Translations under genes and position numbers: made by a program
NCBI GenBank assembly: GCA_020633055.1
Contig: JACKEJ010000009.1
Span: forward strand, 310,001 to 374,000
DNA from: Sandaracinaceae bacterium
Lineage (GTDB): Bacteria; Myxococcota_A; Polyangia; Polyangiales; Houyiibacteriaceae
Direction of reading: 5' to 3'
Length of the DNA stretch: 64,000 nt
Notes under the pieces: generated by a model
Told to the model about the DNA's origin: nothing
The model's database searches: none
The model's input: only the letters and a program-made list of their open reading frames with translations
In this document: positions 8,776-17,204 of the stretch, in pieces
How the letters are laid out: each line of letters opens with the position of its first letter
Numbering within the stretch: the stretch's first letter is position 1

Positions 8776-10089
8776 ATGACGACCTTGTTGATGGTCATCG
8801 CGGTGTCCCTCGCGATCTCCTCACTGTGCTCGGTGCTCGAGGCGGTGCTGCTGTCGGTCACGCACGGCTACGTGGCGCTGCTCGAGAAGGACGGCGACCC
8901 CAGCGGCCCCATCCTCGCCAAGCTGCGCCGCAACTTGGACGAGCCCATCGCGGCGATCCTGACGCTGAACACCATCGCGCACACGATCGGCGCGGCGGTC
9001 AGCGGCGCGATGGCGCTCGAGGTGCTGGGCAGTGAGTGGATGGCCGCCTTCTCGGCCGCGCTGACGCTGGCCATCCTGGTGCTGTCGGAGATCATCCCCA
9101 AGACCCTCGGCGCTCGCCACTGGCAGGCCCTGGCGCCCGCCACGGCGCGCATCCTCCAGGTGATGATCAAGGTCATGTGGCTCGTGCTCGCGCCACTCTC
9201 GCTCCTGAACAAGCTGATCGGCGCCAAGGGTCACGGCGGCAGCACCATCAGCCGCGCCGAGCTCGCGATCCTGGCCGAGATGGGCCGGCGTGAGGGGCAG
9301 ATCGAGGAGACCGAGTGGCGCGTGGTCTCGAACGTCATGAGCCTGCGCGGCACCCACGTGTCCGAGGTGATGACGCCCCGCACCGCGATGGTGTCCATCC
9401 CCGTCACCGCCAGCCTGGCGGACGCTCAGCAGCGCATGCTGGACACCGGCTTCCTGCGCATGCCCGTCTACGGCGAGGGCATCGACAACATCGTCGGCGT
9501 GCTGCTGGCGCGTGATCTGTGGCGCGCCACGCGCAGCGGCGGCAGCGACCTGAGCGCCATCATGCGTGACCCGCTGTTCGTGCCCGAGACGACGCCCGTG
9601 GACGACCTCATCAGCGAGATGCGCAAGCGGCGCATCAAGATGGCCTTCGTGCTGGACGAGTACGGGGGCACCTCGGGGCTGGTGACGCTCGAGGACTTGG
9701 TCGAGGAGATCGTCGGCGAGATCCACGACGAGCACGAGGTGGACCCGGTGCCCTTCGAGCGCGTGGGGCCCAACGAGGTGCTGGTGGCCGGCTCGGCGGC
9801 GCTCTCGGACGTGGCCCAGCGCTTCGACGTGGAGCTGCCGGTGGACCTGTACGACACCCTCGGGGGCTACGTGTTCGGCGAGCTCAAGCGCCTGCCGGGG
9901 ATCGGCGACGAGGTGCCGTTCCCGGGCGGCACGGTGCGCGTCCTGGCGATGGACAAGCGGCGCGTGACGCGGGTGAGCGTGACCAGCTCGGCGGTGGTGG
10001 AGCCCGACGAAGAAGACGAGCTGGCGGCGGAGGCGGCGTCGGCGCGGTCCAAGAGCGAGCACCCGAAGAGCGACCCTCCCGCGCACTGA
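8776..10089 (+). CDS. CorC/HlyC-type CNNM + CBS domain membrane protein
   Basis: A 437-residue protein with the classic three-part layout. An N-terminal CNNM transmembrane domain (about residues 1-175, with LSEIIPKTLGAR, the conserved P-K-T-x-G motif) is followed by a CBS pair (about 195-320, starting VSEVMTPRTAMVSIPV and including MAFVLDEYGGTSGLVTLEDLVEEIVGEI) and a C-terminal CorC_HlyC domain (about 340-420). The family is tied to Mg2+/Co2+ efflux and resistance; the hemolysin label is historical. It lies about 100 bp after bioB, possibly with its own promoter. Confidence 0.93.
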   Translation: MTTLLMVIAVSLAISSLCSVLEAVLLSVTHGYVALLEKDGDPSGPILAKLRRNLDEPIAAILTLNTIAHTIGAAVSGAMALEVLGSEWMAAFSAALTLAILVLSEIIPKTLGARHWQALAPATARILQVMIKVMWLVLAPLSLLNKLIGAKGHGGSTISRAELAILAEMGRREGQIEETEWRVVSNVMSLRGTHVSEVMTPRTAMVSIPVTASLADAQQRMLDTGFLRMPVYGEGIDNIVGVLLARDLWRATRSGGSDLSAIMRDPLFVPETTPVDDLISEMRKRRIKMAFVLDEYGGTSGLVTLEDLVEEIVGEIHDEHEVDPVPFERVGPNEVLVAGSAALSDVAQRFDVELPVDLYDTLGGYVFGELKRLPGIGDEVPFPGGTVRVLAMDKRRVTRVSVTSSAVVEPDEEDELAAEAASARSKSEHPKSDPPAH

Positions 10090-10136
10090 GCGCCGGACGC
10101 GTGCCGGGCGCCTGCTGCCAGAGCCTGCCGCCGGAA

Positions 10137-10154
10137 AGGCGCATCGTGGCGCCT
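10137..10154. terminator. Possible hairpin between convergent genes
   Basis: AGGCGC-ATCGTG-GCGCCT forms a 6-bp perfect stem between the stops of the CorC-like gene and the SDR gene. It has no T-tract, so any terminator role is a guess from position. Confidence 0.3.
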
Positions 10155-10176
10155 GGCCGCGTGCGTCGCGGGCCTC

Positions 10177-11229
10177 TCAGGACGCGTCGTACAGCGCCTG
10201 GATGTAGGGCATGGAGCGGCGCATGCCCTCGGCGTGGCTGACCTCCGGGGACCACTCGAGGTCGCGTCGCGCGCGGTCGATGTGTACCCAGTTCTCCTTC
10301 ACCAGTTTGCCCGCCTCCATGACGGTCGTGAAGGGCCAGGGGCCACCCGCGTAGTGGACCACTTCGGACACCCAGGCGAGGCCGATCAGCACGGGCCCCG
10401 GCAGGTTCACACGCGGCATCTTGTGGCCGAGGCCCTCGACCGCGGGGCGGAAGAACTGGAAGTAGTGCTGCGGCTCGCCGTCGGTGATGAAGTAGGCCTG
10501 CCCCCCGATGCGCGTGTCCGGGCCCAGCCGGTCCGCGGCGTGGATGTGCGCGCTCACCAGGTCGTCGATGTAGACGTTGTCGGCGCGCGTCTTTCCGTCG
10601 CCCAGCCCGACGATCATCTTGCCGGCCTTGAGCTCCTTGATGAAGCGTGGGAAGTGGTGCTCCTCGCCAGGGCCGTAGATGCCGCCTGGGCGCAGCGCGC
10701 ACGTGCGTAGGCCCCCCTCGGTGTCGGAGGCCAGCACCATGCGCTCGGCCTGCGCCTTGGTGCGCGAGTAGAGGTCGGCCAGCGGGCTGAGGTGGTAGCG
10801 GCGCGTCTCGTCGCCGCCGTCCGTGGGCACGGGCACCACGTTGATGCTGCTGGTGTAGACCAGCCGCGTGACCCCGTGCGCCAGGCACGCGTCCAGGACG
10901 TGCCGCGTGCCCTTGACGTTGACCGCTTCCACCTGCTCCCGCAGCGCACGCGGGGCGAGGGTGAGCGCGCAGATCATGGACGCCGCGTGGAACACCGTCT
11001 GGCAGCCCTCGACCGCGCGCGACACGTCGTAGGGGTTACGCAGGTCCCCCGTGATGCACTGGACGCCCGGGTGCGTGGCGAGCTCGTCCTTCGGCACGTG
11101 TCGGTCGAACACGCGCACCGTGTCGCCGCGCTTCAGCAGGGCGAGCGCGAGGTTGCGGCCGAGGTAGCCGGCGCCGCCGATGACGAGGACAGGGGAAGGT
11201 GCTGGGCTGCTGGGCATCGCCGTGGGCAT
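10177..11229 (-). CDS. Extended SDR, 3-beta-hydroxysteroid dehydrogenase-like NAD(P)-dependent epimerase/dehydratase
   Basis: About 350 residues. The Rossmann motif VIGGAGYLGRNLA (GGxGxxG) lies near residue 17, a Y-S-R-T-K catalytic pair follows LSPLADL, and VYTSSINVV marks the serine strand. ALRPGGIYGPGEEHHFPR and NVYIDDLVSAHIHAADRL match the 3-beta-HSD/NSDHL-like branch of extended SDRs acting on sterols or similar polycyclic substrates. The substrate cannot be read from sequence. The same frame stays open upstream to 12561, but the family starts at MPTAMPSSP (ATG 11229, or 11217). Repeat copy 2 lies immediately upstream. Confidence 0.85.
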   Translation of the reverse strand: MPTAMPSSPAPSPVLVIGGAGYLGRNLALALLKRGDTVRVFDRHVPKDELATHPGVQCITGDLRNPYDVSRAVEGCQTVFHAASMICALTLAPRALREQVEAVNVKGTRHVLDACLAHGVTRLVYTSSINVVPVPTDGGDETRRYHLSPLADLYSRTKAQAERMVLASDTEGGLRTCALRPGGIYGPGEEHHFPRFIKELKAGKMIVGLGDGKTRADNVYIDDLVSAHIHAADRLGPDTRIGGQAYFITDGEPQHYFQFFRPAVEGLGHKMPRVNLPGPVLIGLAWVSEVVHYAGGPWPFTTVMEAGKLVKENWVHIDRARRDLEWSPEVSHAEGMRRSMPYIQALYDAS

Positions 11230-11259
11230 ACACGGCGACGCCCGAAACGCCAAGGGGGC

Positions 11260-11387
11260 GGGAGAGGGGAGCTCCGGGCACGGGCCCGGTCGCGCAGGCG
11301 CTCCCTGCGGTGCCTCCCCCATTGCGGCGCGCCAAGGCGCTTGCAATAGGGCCCCCCCAACACCCGTGCCCGGAGCTCCCCTCTCCC
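11260..11387 (+). repeat. Structured palindromic repeat, copy 2 (uninterrupted)
   Basis: The 25-bp arms at 11260-11284 and 11363-11387 are perfect inverted repeats around AGGGGAGCTCCGGGCACGGG. Inside are the invariant core hairpin (CGCAGG-CGCTC-CCTGCG within CGGTCGCGCAGGCGCTCCCT) and a second hairpin with CCC-ATTGC pairing GCAAT-A-GGG around GGCGCGCCAAGGCGCTT. Compared with copy 1 the arm differs at three of 25 positions, and each change is matched on the opposite arm. It lies between divergent genes (SDR and endonuclease V). Confidence 0.92.
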
Positions 11388-11470
11388 TTGGTGACGCGGC
11401 TCGTCGTGCGCGACGGGACCGGGAGGGACGCGTGCGAACCGCCTTCGGGCGCGAGGGGCGCGAGGGGCGC

Positions 11471-11515
11471 GGCTCGGCTCGGCTCGGCTCGGCTCGGCTC
11501 GGCTCGGCTCGGCTC
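11471..11515 (+). repeat. GGCTC pentanucleotide tandem array (9 units)
   Basis: Nine exact tandem copies of GGCTC, ending 47 bp before the start codon of the endonuclease V gene. The unit length is not a multiple of three and the array is perfect, so it should be prone to slippage. Its position suggests an effect on transcription or mRNA leader structure of the downstream gene; this is inference. Confidence 0.95.
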
Positions 11516-11562
11516 GAGCGACGGAGCTCACCTGTGCGCGCGGTGCTCGCGTAGGATGAGCC

Positions 11563-12072
11563 GTGTTCGCCTGCCTCGACGTCGACTACAGCCCCACCCG
11601 CACGTGCGCGGCGTGCGTGCTCTTTGCGCGCTGGGACAGCGCGAAGCCCACGGCCGAGCTGTGCGCGCGGCTCGACCCCCAGGAGGCTGCAGGGTACGTG
11701 CCGGGCGCGTTCTACGAGCGGGAGCTGCCCGCGCTGCTGGCCGTCCTGGACAAGCTGCCCTTCGGGGTGGACGCCCTCGACGCGCTGGTGGTGGACGGCT
11801 ACGTCTGGCTCGCGCGCGAGCGCCCCGGGATGGGGCACTACCTGTACGAGGCCATGCAGCGCCGCGTCCCCGTCATCGGCGTCGCCAAGAACGCGTTCGC
11901 CGACAACGACGTGGCGCTCCCCCTGCTGCGCGGCGAGAGCCAGAAGCCGCTGTTCGTCACGGCTGTGGGCATGGACCCTGCCGAGGCGCGTCGGCTGGTA
12001 GCGGACATGCACGGGCCGCACCGGGTGCCGACGCTGCTCCGCTGGGTGGACCAGGCGTGTCGTCAGCGGTGA
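11563..12072 (+). CDS. nfi: Endonuclease V (deoxyinosine 3'-endonuclease)
   Basis: A 169-residue protein, shorter than E. coli Nfi (about 223) and lacking its N-terminal extension. The active-site elements are in order: D-V-D-Y near residue 6 (first metal Asp), F-Y-E-R-E-L-P-A-L near 48 (catalytic Glu), and VVDGYVWLARERPGMGHYLYE near 73 (second Asp), then VIGVAKNAF. The family cuts DNA one base 3' of deoxyinosine in deamination repair; short forms can act on RNA. The GTG at 11563 is taken as start. A pentanucleotide array lies just upstream and a shared hairpin overlaps the stop. Confidence 0.85.
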   Translation: MFACLDVDYSPTRTCAACVLFARWDSAKPTAELCARLDPQEAAGYVPGAFYERELPALLAVLDKLPFGVDALDALVVDGYVWLARERPGMGHYLYEAMQRRVPVIGVAKNAFADNDVALPLLRGESQKPLFVTAVGMDPAEARRLVADMHGPHRVPTLLRWVDQACRQR

Positions 12073-12092
12073 GCGCTCTAGTCTAGAGCGCT
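12072..12092. terminator. Bidirectional hairpin overlapping both convergent stop codons
   Basis: AGCGCTCTA-GTC-TAGAGCGCT is a perfect 9-bp stem with a 3-nt loop. It begins at the last base of the endonuclease V stop (TGA, 12070-12072), and the TAG stop of the convergent DUF3261 gene (12083-12085) lies in it. There is no U-tract on either side. A shared termination or mRNA-end structure is the simplest reading. Confidence 0.6.
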
Positions 12093-12778
12093 TCCCAGCT
12101 GAGCGTGCGCACCGTGCCCGTGTAGCCGAACCAGCCGTTCTCGAACGTGGTCTCGTCGGGGGGGCGCGCGGTGTTCGGGGCGCCGGCGCCGAGCGGGGTC
12201 GCGAAGCGCACGGTGATCGCGCCCGCGGGGGTGCCGTCCAGGCGCTCGAACGTGCGCTCCGTGATCCCCTCTGGGCCCACGTGCTCACGCACGCGCTCAC
12301 CGTCGCGCTCGACCTCGCGCCAACCGTCGGCGTCTGGGGCGGCGCTACCCGCGCCCTGGAACCAGGTGCGGTGGATGTCGTGCAGGATGTAGCGCGGAGG
12401 GAAGGGCAGCTCCTCCGGCATGAAGCTCTCGAAGGTGATGTCGTGCTCCCCGCGCTGCGTGAGCACAAAGGCGCGACCTCCGTGCGGCGCCAGGCCCAGC
12501 AGCAGCAGCTCGTCGCCTCGCTTCTGCAGGATGGCGCGGAAGGTGTGGGCCCCCTGGGCATGGGTCATGGTGACCTCTTGCTCCATCATGAAGTCGGGGC
12601 CCAGCGCGGATGGCGCGGCCAGCACCGTAGGGTACGCGTTGGCGAGCTGTTCGGGCGTGGCCGTGGCCACGGTGCGCGGCCCGCAGCCCGTGAGCACGGA
12701 CGCGGCGACCACGAGGGACAAACACGCGAGGCCCGCGTGGGCGACGAGGGTGGGGCGTGCGTGCGGGGCGACCGTCAT
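12083..12778 (-). CDS. DUF3261 family lipoprotein
   Basis: A 231-residue protein with a lipoprotein signal (hydrophobic LACLSLVVAASV then LTGC). The mature part matches the DUF3261 pattern: a Q-E-V-T-M-T-H-x-x-G strand, FRAILQKRGDELLLLGLAPHGGRAFVLTQ, and F-P-P-R-Y-I-L-H-D-I-H-R-T-W-F near the middle. DUF3261 lipoproteins are commonly encoded in aryl-polyene and related polyene lipid clusters, where their role is probably in envelope delivery of the product. The divergent neighbour is an ApeI/FabZ-like dehydratase, which supports that link. Confidence 0.78.
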   Translation of the reverse strand: MTVAPHARPTLVAHAGLACLSLVVAASVLTGCGPRTVATATPEQLANAYPTVLAAPSALGPDFMMEQEVTMTHAQGAHTFRAILQKRGDELLLLGLAPHGGRAFVLTQRGEHDITFESFMPEELPFPPRYILHDIHRTWFQGAGSAAPDADGWREVERDGERVREHVGPEGITERTFERLDGTPAGAITVRFATPLGAGAPNTARPPDETTFENGWFGYTGTVRTLSWEAL

Positions 12779-12887
12779 GCCGAAGACCTAGCAGTCGCGC
12801 GTGTCGCCTGCACTGAGACTCCGCTCGCCGCGCCCGCACGGAGACTCCGCTTGCCGCGCCGTGCGGCGCAGATCAGCATGGCGCCCG

Positions 12888-13244
12888 ATGTTCGACAGCG
12901 AGTTCGTGTTCGGAGACCTGAACTGGTCCGCGCCGGCGACCGAGGTGCGGGTGAGCGTGGGTGTGCCCGCGGCGCTGCGCTATTTCGACGGGCACTTCCC
13001 GGGTGACCCCATCGTCCCCGGCGTGGCGCAGCTGGGCCCGCTGGCCGAGCGTCAGACGCGCCGCGCATGGCCCGACCTGGGCGCGCTGCTGTCCGTCAAG
13101 CGGCTGAAGTTCATGCAGGCCCTGCGCCCGGACGACACGCTCGCGCTCACGCTCAAGCGCGCCGGGGACAAGGTCACCTTCGTCCTGCACAAGGGCGAGC
13201 TCGAGTGCACGCGCGGGACCCTCGTGTTCGCGGCGTCCACCTGA
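12888..13244 (+). CDS. FabZ/ApeI-like 3-hydroxyacyl-ACP dehydratase (hotdog fold)
   Basis: 118 residues with the hotdog dehydratase signature YFDGHFPGDPIVPGVAQL near residue 35 (catalytic His in GHFPG), then a VKRLKFMQALRPDDTL strand. The length and motif fit ApeI-type dehydratases of aryl polyene pathways or single-domain FabZ relatives. The ATG at 12888 is preferred over upstream frame because homology begins at once. It is divergent from the DUF3261 gene, with about 110 bp between starts. The ketosynthase and acyltransferase that could act with it are 5-7 kb away. Confidence 0.82.
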   Translation: MFDSEFVFGDLNWSAPATEVRVSVGVPAALRYFDGHFPGDPIVPGVAQLGPLAERQTRRAWPDLGALLSVKRLKFMQALRPDDTLALTLKRAGDKVTFVLHKGELECTRGTLVFAAST

Positions 13245-13537
13245 CGCGTCGCGGTCCGCTTCGAGCAACCGTCGCGTCTCGCGACCTCGCTCCCTCGACC
13301 AGGCCCCGTTGCGTCGCGCGACCTCGCCGAACGCGGGCGTCTCGGCGCTCAACTTAGGGTGGCCTCTGCTCGCGTGTGTGAGTCTCCGAACTTTTTCTGA
13401 TCCGTCCGCGCCCGAGCTTCGTACCGCTTGGGCCAGCCGCTGAACAGCCGCGCCAGGTGGGGCGCGAGGCGCTGGGGGACGTTGCCGAGAGCGCGGTGCT
13501 CTCGGCGTGCCCGCATGGCGGGACGAGAGAGGTACGC

Positions 13538-14272
13538 ATGAAACACGATAGCCCTTGGATCGCACGTGTGCTGGGGGGAGGCGCGTTGCTCGGACTCGCG
13601 CTCGCTGGCCCCAACCTCGCGCATGGCGCCGACCACACGGACTCTCCGGCAGCCACCGCGGAGCCACTCGCCGACATCGCCGACCTCTACGCGTGGATGA
13701 GCGCAGATGCGGCGGACCTCAACCTCATCATGACGGTCAACCCCTTCGCGGGGGCGACGACGGCCTTCGGGGACGCGACGCAGTACGTGTTCCACGTGGG
13801 CAGCCGCGCAGACTTCGGCGCGACCACCGAGGACGACACGCGCGTGGTCTGCCAGTTCCATGACACCGACGCCATCGAGTGCTGGGTCCTCGCCGACAAC
13901 GGCACCGTCGCCGACTACGTGCAGGGCGATCCGAGCAACCCCGCGGGTCTGGTCAGCAGCAGCGGCGACCTGCGCGTCTATGCGGGGCTGCGCAATGACC
14001 CCTTCTTCTTCAACCTCGACGGCTACCTGCGGGTGGTCGACACCGTGCGCGGCGCGGGGCTCCCGACCGACGAAGGGAATTGCCCCACCGTCGACTCCGG
14101 CACCAGCGGCCTGCTCGTCGCTCAGCTGACCACCGACGCCGACGACAGCGCGGCGACCGACGACTTCGGCAGCGCGAACGTGCTCGCGTTGGTCGTGCAG
14201 GTCGACAAGTCCCTCGTGACCTCTGGCGGACCCGTCCTGGCCGCTTGGGGCAGCACCCACATGGCGAACTGA
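13538..14272 (+). CDS. DUF4331 family exported protein
   Basis: A 244-residue protein with a Sec-type signal (LGGGALLGLALAG...AHG) followed at once by ADHTDSPAATAEPLADIADLYAWM, the signature opening of DUF4331 proteins. The function of the family is unknown; members are extracellular or periplasmic, and the D/H-rich opening suggests metal binding. It is the first gene of a three-gene run: the next lipoprotein gene starts 8 bp later. The start at ATG 13538 has a GGAGAGG-like purine stretch upstream (GAGAGGT, 13526-13532). Confidence 0.85.
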   Translation: MKHDSPWIARVLGGGALLGLALAGPNLAHGADHTDSPAATAEPLADIADLYAWMSADAADLNLIMTVNPFAGATTAFGDATQYVFHVGSRADFGATTEDDTRVVCQFHDTDAIECWVLADNGTVADYVQGDPSNPAGLVSSSGDLRVYAGLRNDPFFFNLDGYLRVVDTVRGAGLPTDEGNCPTVDSGTSGLLVAQLTTDADDSAATDDFGSANVLALVVQVDKSLVTSGGPVLAAWGSTHMAN

Positions 14273-14280
14273 GGCGCATC

Positions 14281-14946
14281 ATGAACACGCAACACACAGC
14301 ACCCCTGTTCGCCGCGGCCCTCTGCGCCGCAACCCTCCTCGCCTGCAGCGATGGCAACGACAACCCCGACGACATGGGCATGACCGCCGACCAGGGACAG
14401 GCCAACGCGCCCCGCGGTCGCGAGAACCCGCCGACGCTGGGCGACCAGATCGACCGCATGGGGCGCCCCGCCATCTCCACCGCCACGGTGGGCACCTTCA
14501 TGCCCAATGGGACGCCCCGCAGCGACCTCAAGGACGACTATAACGCTAACGACAACCCCAGCACGTGGGGCGCCATGTACGCCGCCGGCATCGCGGACAT
14601 GATCGCCATCTACGACGGCGCGGACACGGTGTGCGGCAACCAGCTGGGCTACGACGCCAGCAACGGTGTGGCGAGCGCCTACGACTTCCTCGCGGGTGTC
14701 CTCGCCGACGATCGCCTGGTCATCGACAGCGGCAGCGGGACGTGCCCCGAGTACCTGGGCTACGAAGCCGAGGTGCTGGGCGTGGTGGGCGAGGGCGGCT
14801 GTGGTGGCCGCACCCCGAACCACGACGTGATCGACCGCAGCTACTCGGTCCTGATCAACGGGTCGCTCGGCGACTTCAACGACGCCATCGCGGCCGACAG
14901 CGCGACGCACAGCGTCACCACCTTCCCCTTCCTGGCGGCGCCCTAG
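14281..14946 (+). CDS. DUF4331-like lipoprotein
   Basis: 221 residues with a lipobox (ALCAATLLAC) and an acidic spacer. The mature sequence GDQIDRMGRPAISTATVGTF...DDYNAND is typical of the second protein in DUF4331 operons, where the same R-x-A-I-S/T block recurs. It has several cysteines (VCGNQ, GTCPEY, GGCGGRTPNHDVID) suggesting a disulfide-bonded exported fold. It is probably co-transcribed with the upstream DUF4331 gene (8 bp gap) and with the downstream TPR lipoprotein (2 bp gap). Confidence 0.75.
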   Translation: MNTQHTAPLFAAALCAATLLACSDGNDNPDDMGMTADQGQANAPRGRENPPTLGDQIDRMGRPAISTATVGTFMPNGTPRSDLKDDYNANDNPSTWGAMYAAGIADMIAIYDGADTVCGNQLGYDASNGVASAYDFLAGVLADDRLVIDSGSGTCPEYLGYEAEVLGVVGEGGCGGRTPNHDVIDRSYSVLINGSLGDFNDAIAADSATHSVTTFPFLAAP

Positions 14947-14948
14947 CC

Positions 14949-16163
14949 ATGGGTCCGAGAGCTGGTCGGGCGCGTCTTCGTACGCTGTCGATGGTGTTCC
15001 TGTGTGGGCTCGCGGGGTGTCAGCACGCCGGGGGACCCGGACGTGAGGCCCCGGTGGTGCAGCTCGACACCCGTCGAACCACCAACCCGGACGTCGCGGT
15101 GAACAACCTGCACGCTGCCATCGACAGCCTGCGCGCCCGGCTGGCTCTCACCCCGGACGACACGACGCTGAGCGCGGCGTTGGCCGACCAGCTGCTCGCG
15201 CGCGCTGCGTACCTGGGTAGCTACGACGACTTCCGCGAGGTGGACGAGCTCACCGCGCGCGCCTACGCGCATTCGGAGACCACGCCGAGCGTGATCATGC
15301 AGCGCGCGGGCTACCTGAGCGCCGTCCACCGCTTCGTCGAGGCGAGTGAGCTGATCGACCTGGCCGAACGGCACGGCGCAGAGGCTGGCGAGGTGGAGCG
15401 GGCGCGCATCGTCATCGGCGTCGCCACAGGGACCGCGCCCGCGCTGCTCCTCCCGCGTGCGGAGGCGTTGGTCGCAGAGAGCGATACCTACGCGCGGCTG
15501 ACCGTCCTCGGCACTGTGCAGGCGGCGGGGGGCCACTACGACGAGGCGGACGCCACCTACCTGCGCGCGCTCGAGCGCTACCGGGATGTCTCGCCCTTCG
15601 CGTTGGCGTGGGTTTCCTTCACGCGCGGCGTGATGTGGGGCGAAGCGGCGGGTCGGCCCGACATCGCGCGGGTCCTCTATCGGGACGCCGTCGCGCGGCT
15701 GCCGCAGTACGTCGTCGCCAACGTTCACCTCTCGGAGCTCGAGGACAGCGCGGCGGCCATCCCGCGCCTCGAAGGGATCGCGTACGTGGCGGGCGACCCG
15801 GAGCCCGCCGGGCGTCTCGCGCAGCGCCTCGAAGACAGCGACCCAGACCGCGCTGCCGATCTGCGTCAGCGTGGGACGGAGCGCTACGACGAGCTGCTGG
15901 CGCGCCATCGCGAGGCGTTCCTCGACCACGGCGCCGAGTTCTTCGCCGGCGTCGGCGGTGACCCACAGCGTGCGCTGGCGCTCGCGCTCGAGAACGTCGC
16001 GCTGCGGCCCGTGCCGCGTGCGTACGTCGTGGCCATCGGCGCGGCGCTCGAAGCCGACGCGCTCGACACGGCCTGCGCGTTGGTCGCGCAGTCTGCGCGG
16101 TGGCGCGGCCAGCACGTGGTGCTGGAGGAGCGCGCAGCCGAGCTCTCGCGTCGCTGCCCGTGA
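14949..16163 (+). CDS. Lipoprotein with TPR-like helical repeats
   Basis: 404 residues: a lipoprotein signal ending LCGLAGC, then an all-helical, Ala/Leu/Glu/Arg-rich body with tetratricopeptide-like pairs, such as ALADQLLARAAYLGSYDDFREVDELTARAY and AGGHYDEADATYLRALERYRDVSPFAL. It follows the two DUF4331 genes with a 2-bp gap, an arrangement in which the TPR protein may hold or assemble the exported partners. No enzymatic motif is visible. Confidence 0.75.
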   Translation: MGPRAGRARLRTLSMVFLCGLAGCQHAGGPGREAPVVQLDTRRTTNPDVAVNNLHAAIDSLRARLALTPDDTTLSAALADQLLARAAYLGSYDDFREVDELTARAYAHSETTPSVIMQRAGYLSAVHRFVEASELIDLAERHGAEAGEVERARIVIGVATGTAPALLLPRAEALVAESDTYARLTVLGTVQAAGGHYDEADATYLRALERYRDVSPFALAWVSFTRGVMWGEAAGRPDIARVLYRDAVARLPQYVVANVHLSELEDSAAAIPRLEGIAYVAGDPEPAGRLAQRLEDSDPDRAADLRQRGTERYDELLARHREAFLDHGAEFFAGVGGDPQRALALALENVALRPVPRAYVVAIGAALEADALDTACALVAQSARWRGQHVVLEERAAELSRRCP

Positions 16164-16253
16164 CGTCGTGGGGTCACCGCACCGAGAGGCGTCGATGCCA
16201 ACGCGCGGTTCAAGAGTCGTGGGGCCTCGTCTGGGCCAGGGCGGAGTGTCGGC

Positions 16254-17129
16254 TCAGCGAGCGCGTCCGCGCAGACCAACTGACAGCCCCGTGCATCCGC
16301 CCCCAACCTCGACGTCATACAACGCCTGCAGGATGGCCGCGACGTCTTCGAACGCGACGTCGGTGTTCAGGAGCGGGAGGATGGCGCGCACCGTCGCCTC
16401 GAACTCACCCTTCTGCAGGCTCCCTCCGACGATGATGTTCTCGAGGCCCGCGTCGCCGACGGTGGCCGTCACGATCACGTCGCGCAGACGGAGCGGAATG
16501 TCGACGTGACCGTTGACCGTCGGGTAGGGAATGGTGAGCTGCAGCGAATCGAGCTCCACCCGTAGGGCGCCCGTGGCCAAGACGCTGCCGTTTCCCACGC
16601 TGGACACTTGGTTGCCCATGCCGTCCGTGAACACGATCTGAGCGCAGCCCGACGTGGTAGCCCGGTTCAGCTGCAGGTCCAGCGGTAGCGTCGCGCAATC
16701 CGCGCGCCCAGGCTCGCACTGGACCGCGCGTCCGAGCGCCATCTGAAGGTCAATGGGGTTGTCGGGGGAGACCTGAGGGACCGCCGCGGCAAAGTCGATG
16801 AAGGCGTTGTCCACACCGCGCGCGTAGTCGGGGACGCCACACGCGATGCTCGTCCCGTCGAGGTCGTGGCCGACCGGGTCGCCCGCGGTCGCCTCCTCCT
16901 GTGTGGGGATCCGCAGGTCGTCGAAGCGGTGGACCGTCGTGCGATCTCCGCAGGCGCCGAACTCGACGTCCGGCCCCAGCCCGAAGTCGAGGTCGTCGAA
17001 CGGTCCGCCGTCCGGCGGCGGTGGCGCGCCGCCGTCTCGTCCCGGGGCGACGAACCCTAGGGTCCGATGCTCGTAGCACCCGGATAGCGCGAGCACGCCT
17101 ACCATCCACCAAGCTCCGATCGACTTCAC
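16254..17129 (-). CDS. Lipoprotein, paralogous family member A
   Basis: 291 residues with lipobox LALSGC and a Gly/Pro/Asp linker, then a domain shared with the products at 33347-34441 and 39753-40619. Shared blocks are a P-T-x-E-x-x-x-x-G-D-P-V-G-H-D-L-D-G opening, A-C-G-V-P-D-Y-x-x-G-V-D-N-A-F-I-D, P-I-D-L-Q-x-A-L, a TIPY strand, an NIIVGG turn, and the ending FEDVAAILQALYDVEV-x4-CTGLSVGL. I recognise no described domain. The mature part is probably an outer-membrane-anchored beta-rich globular protein. It is encoded alone between the DUF4331 operon and a membrane protein. Confidence 0.75.
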   Translation of the reverse strand: MKSIGAWWMVGVLALSGCYEHRTLGFVAPGRDGGAPPPPDGGPFDDLDFGLGPDVEFGACGDRTTVHRFDDLRIPTQEEATAGDPVGHDLDGTSIACGVPDYARGVDNAFIDFAAAVPQVSPDNPIDLQMALGRAVQCEPGRADCATLPLDLQLNRATTSGCAQIVFTDGMGNQVSSVGNGSVLATGALRVELDSLQLTIPYPTVNGHVDIPLRLRDVIVTATVGDAGLENIIVGGSLQKGEFEATVRAILPLLNTDVAFEDVAAILQALYDVEVGGGCTGLSVGLRGRAR

Positions 17130-17204
17130 CAGCCACCTCCTTCGTGGTCCGCGCTCACCATATCAGAGGCGAGCGGCCGTGCCCACACCGGTCGAGGGCG
17201 GAGC

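Noticed and set aside
10177..12561. A 794-residue frame that joins the SDR to upstream sequence
   Set aside because: The upstream part runs through repeat copy 2, the GGCTC array and the antisense of endonuclease V. The SDR homology starts at 11229.
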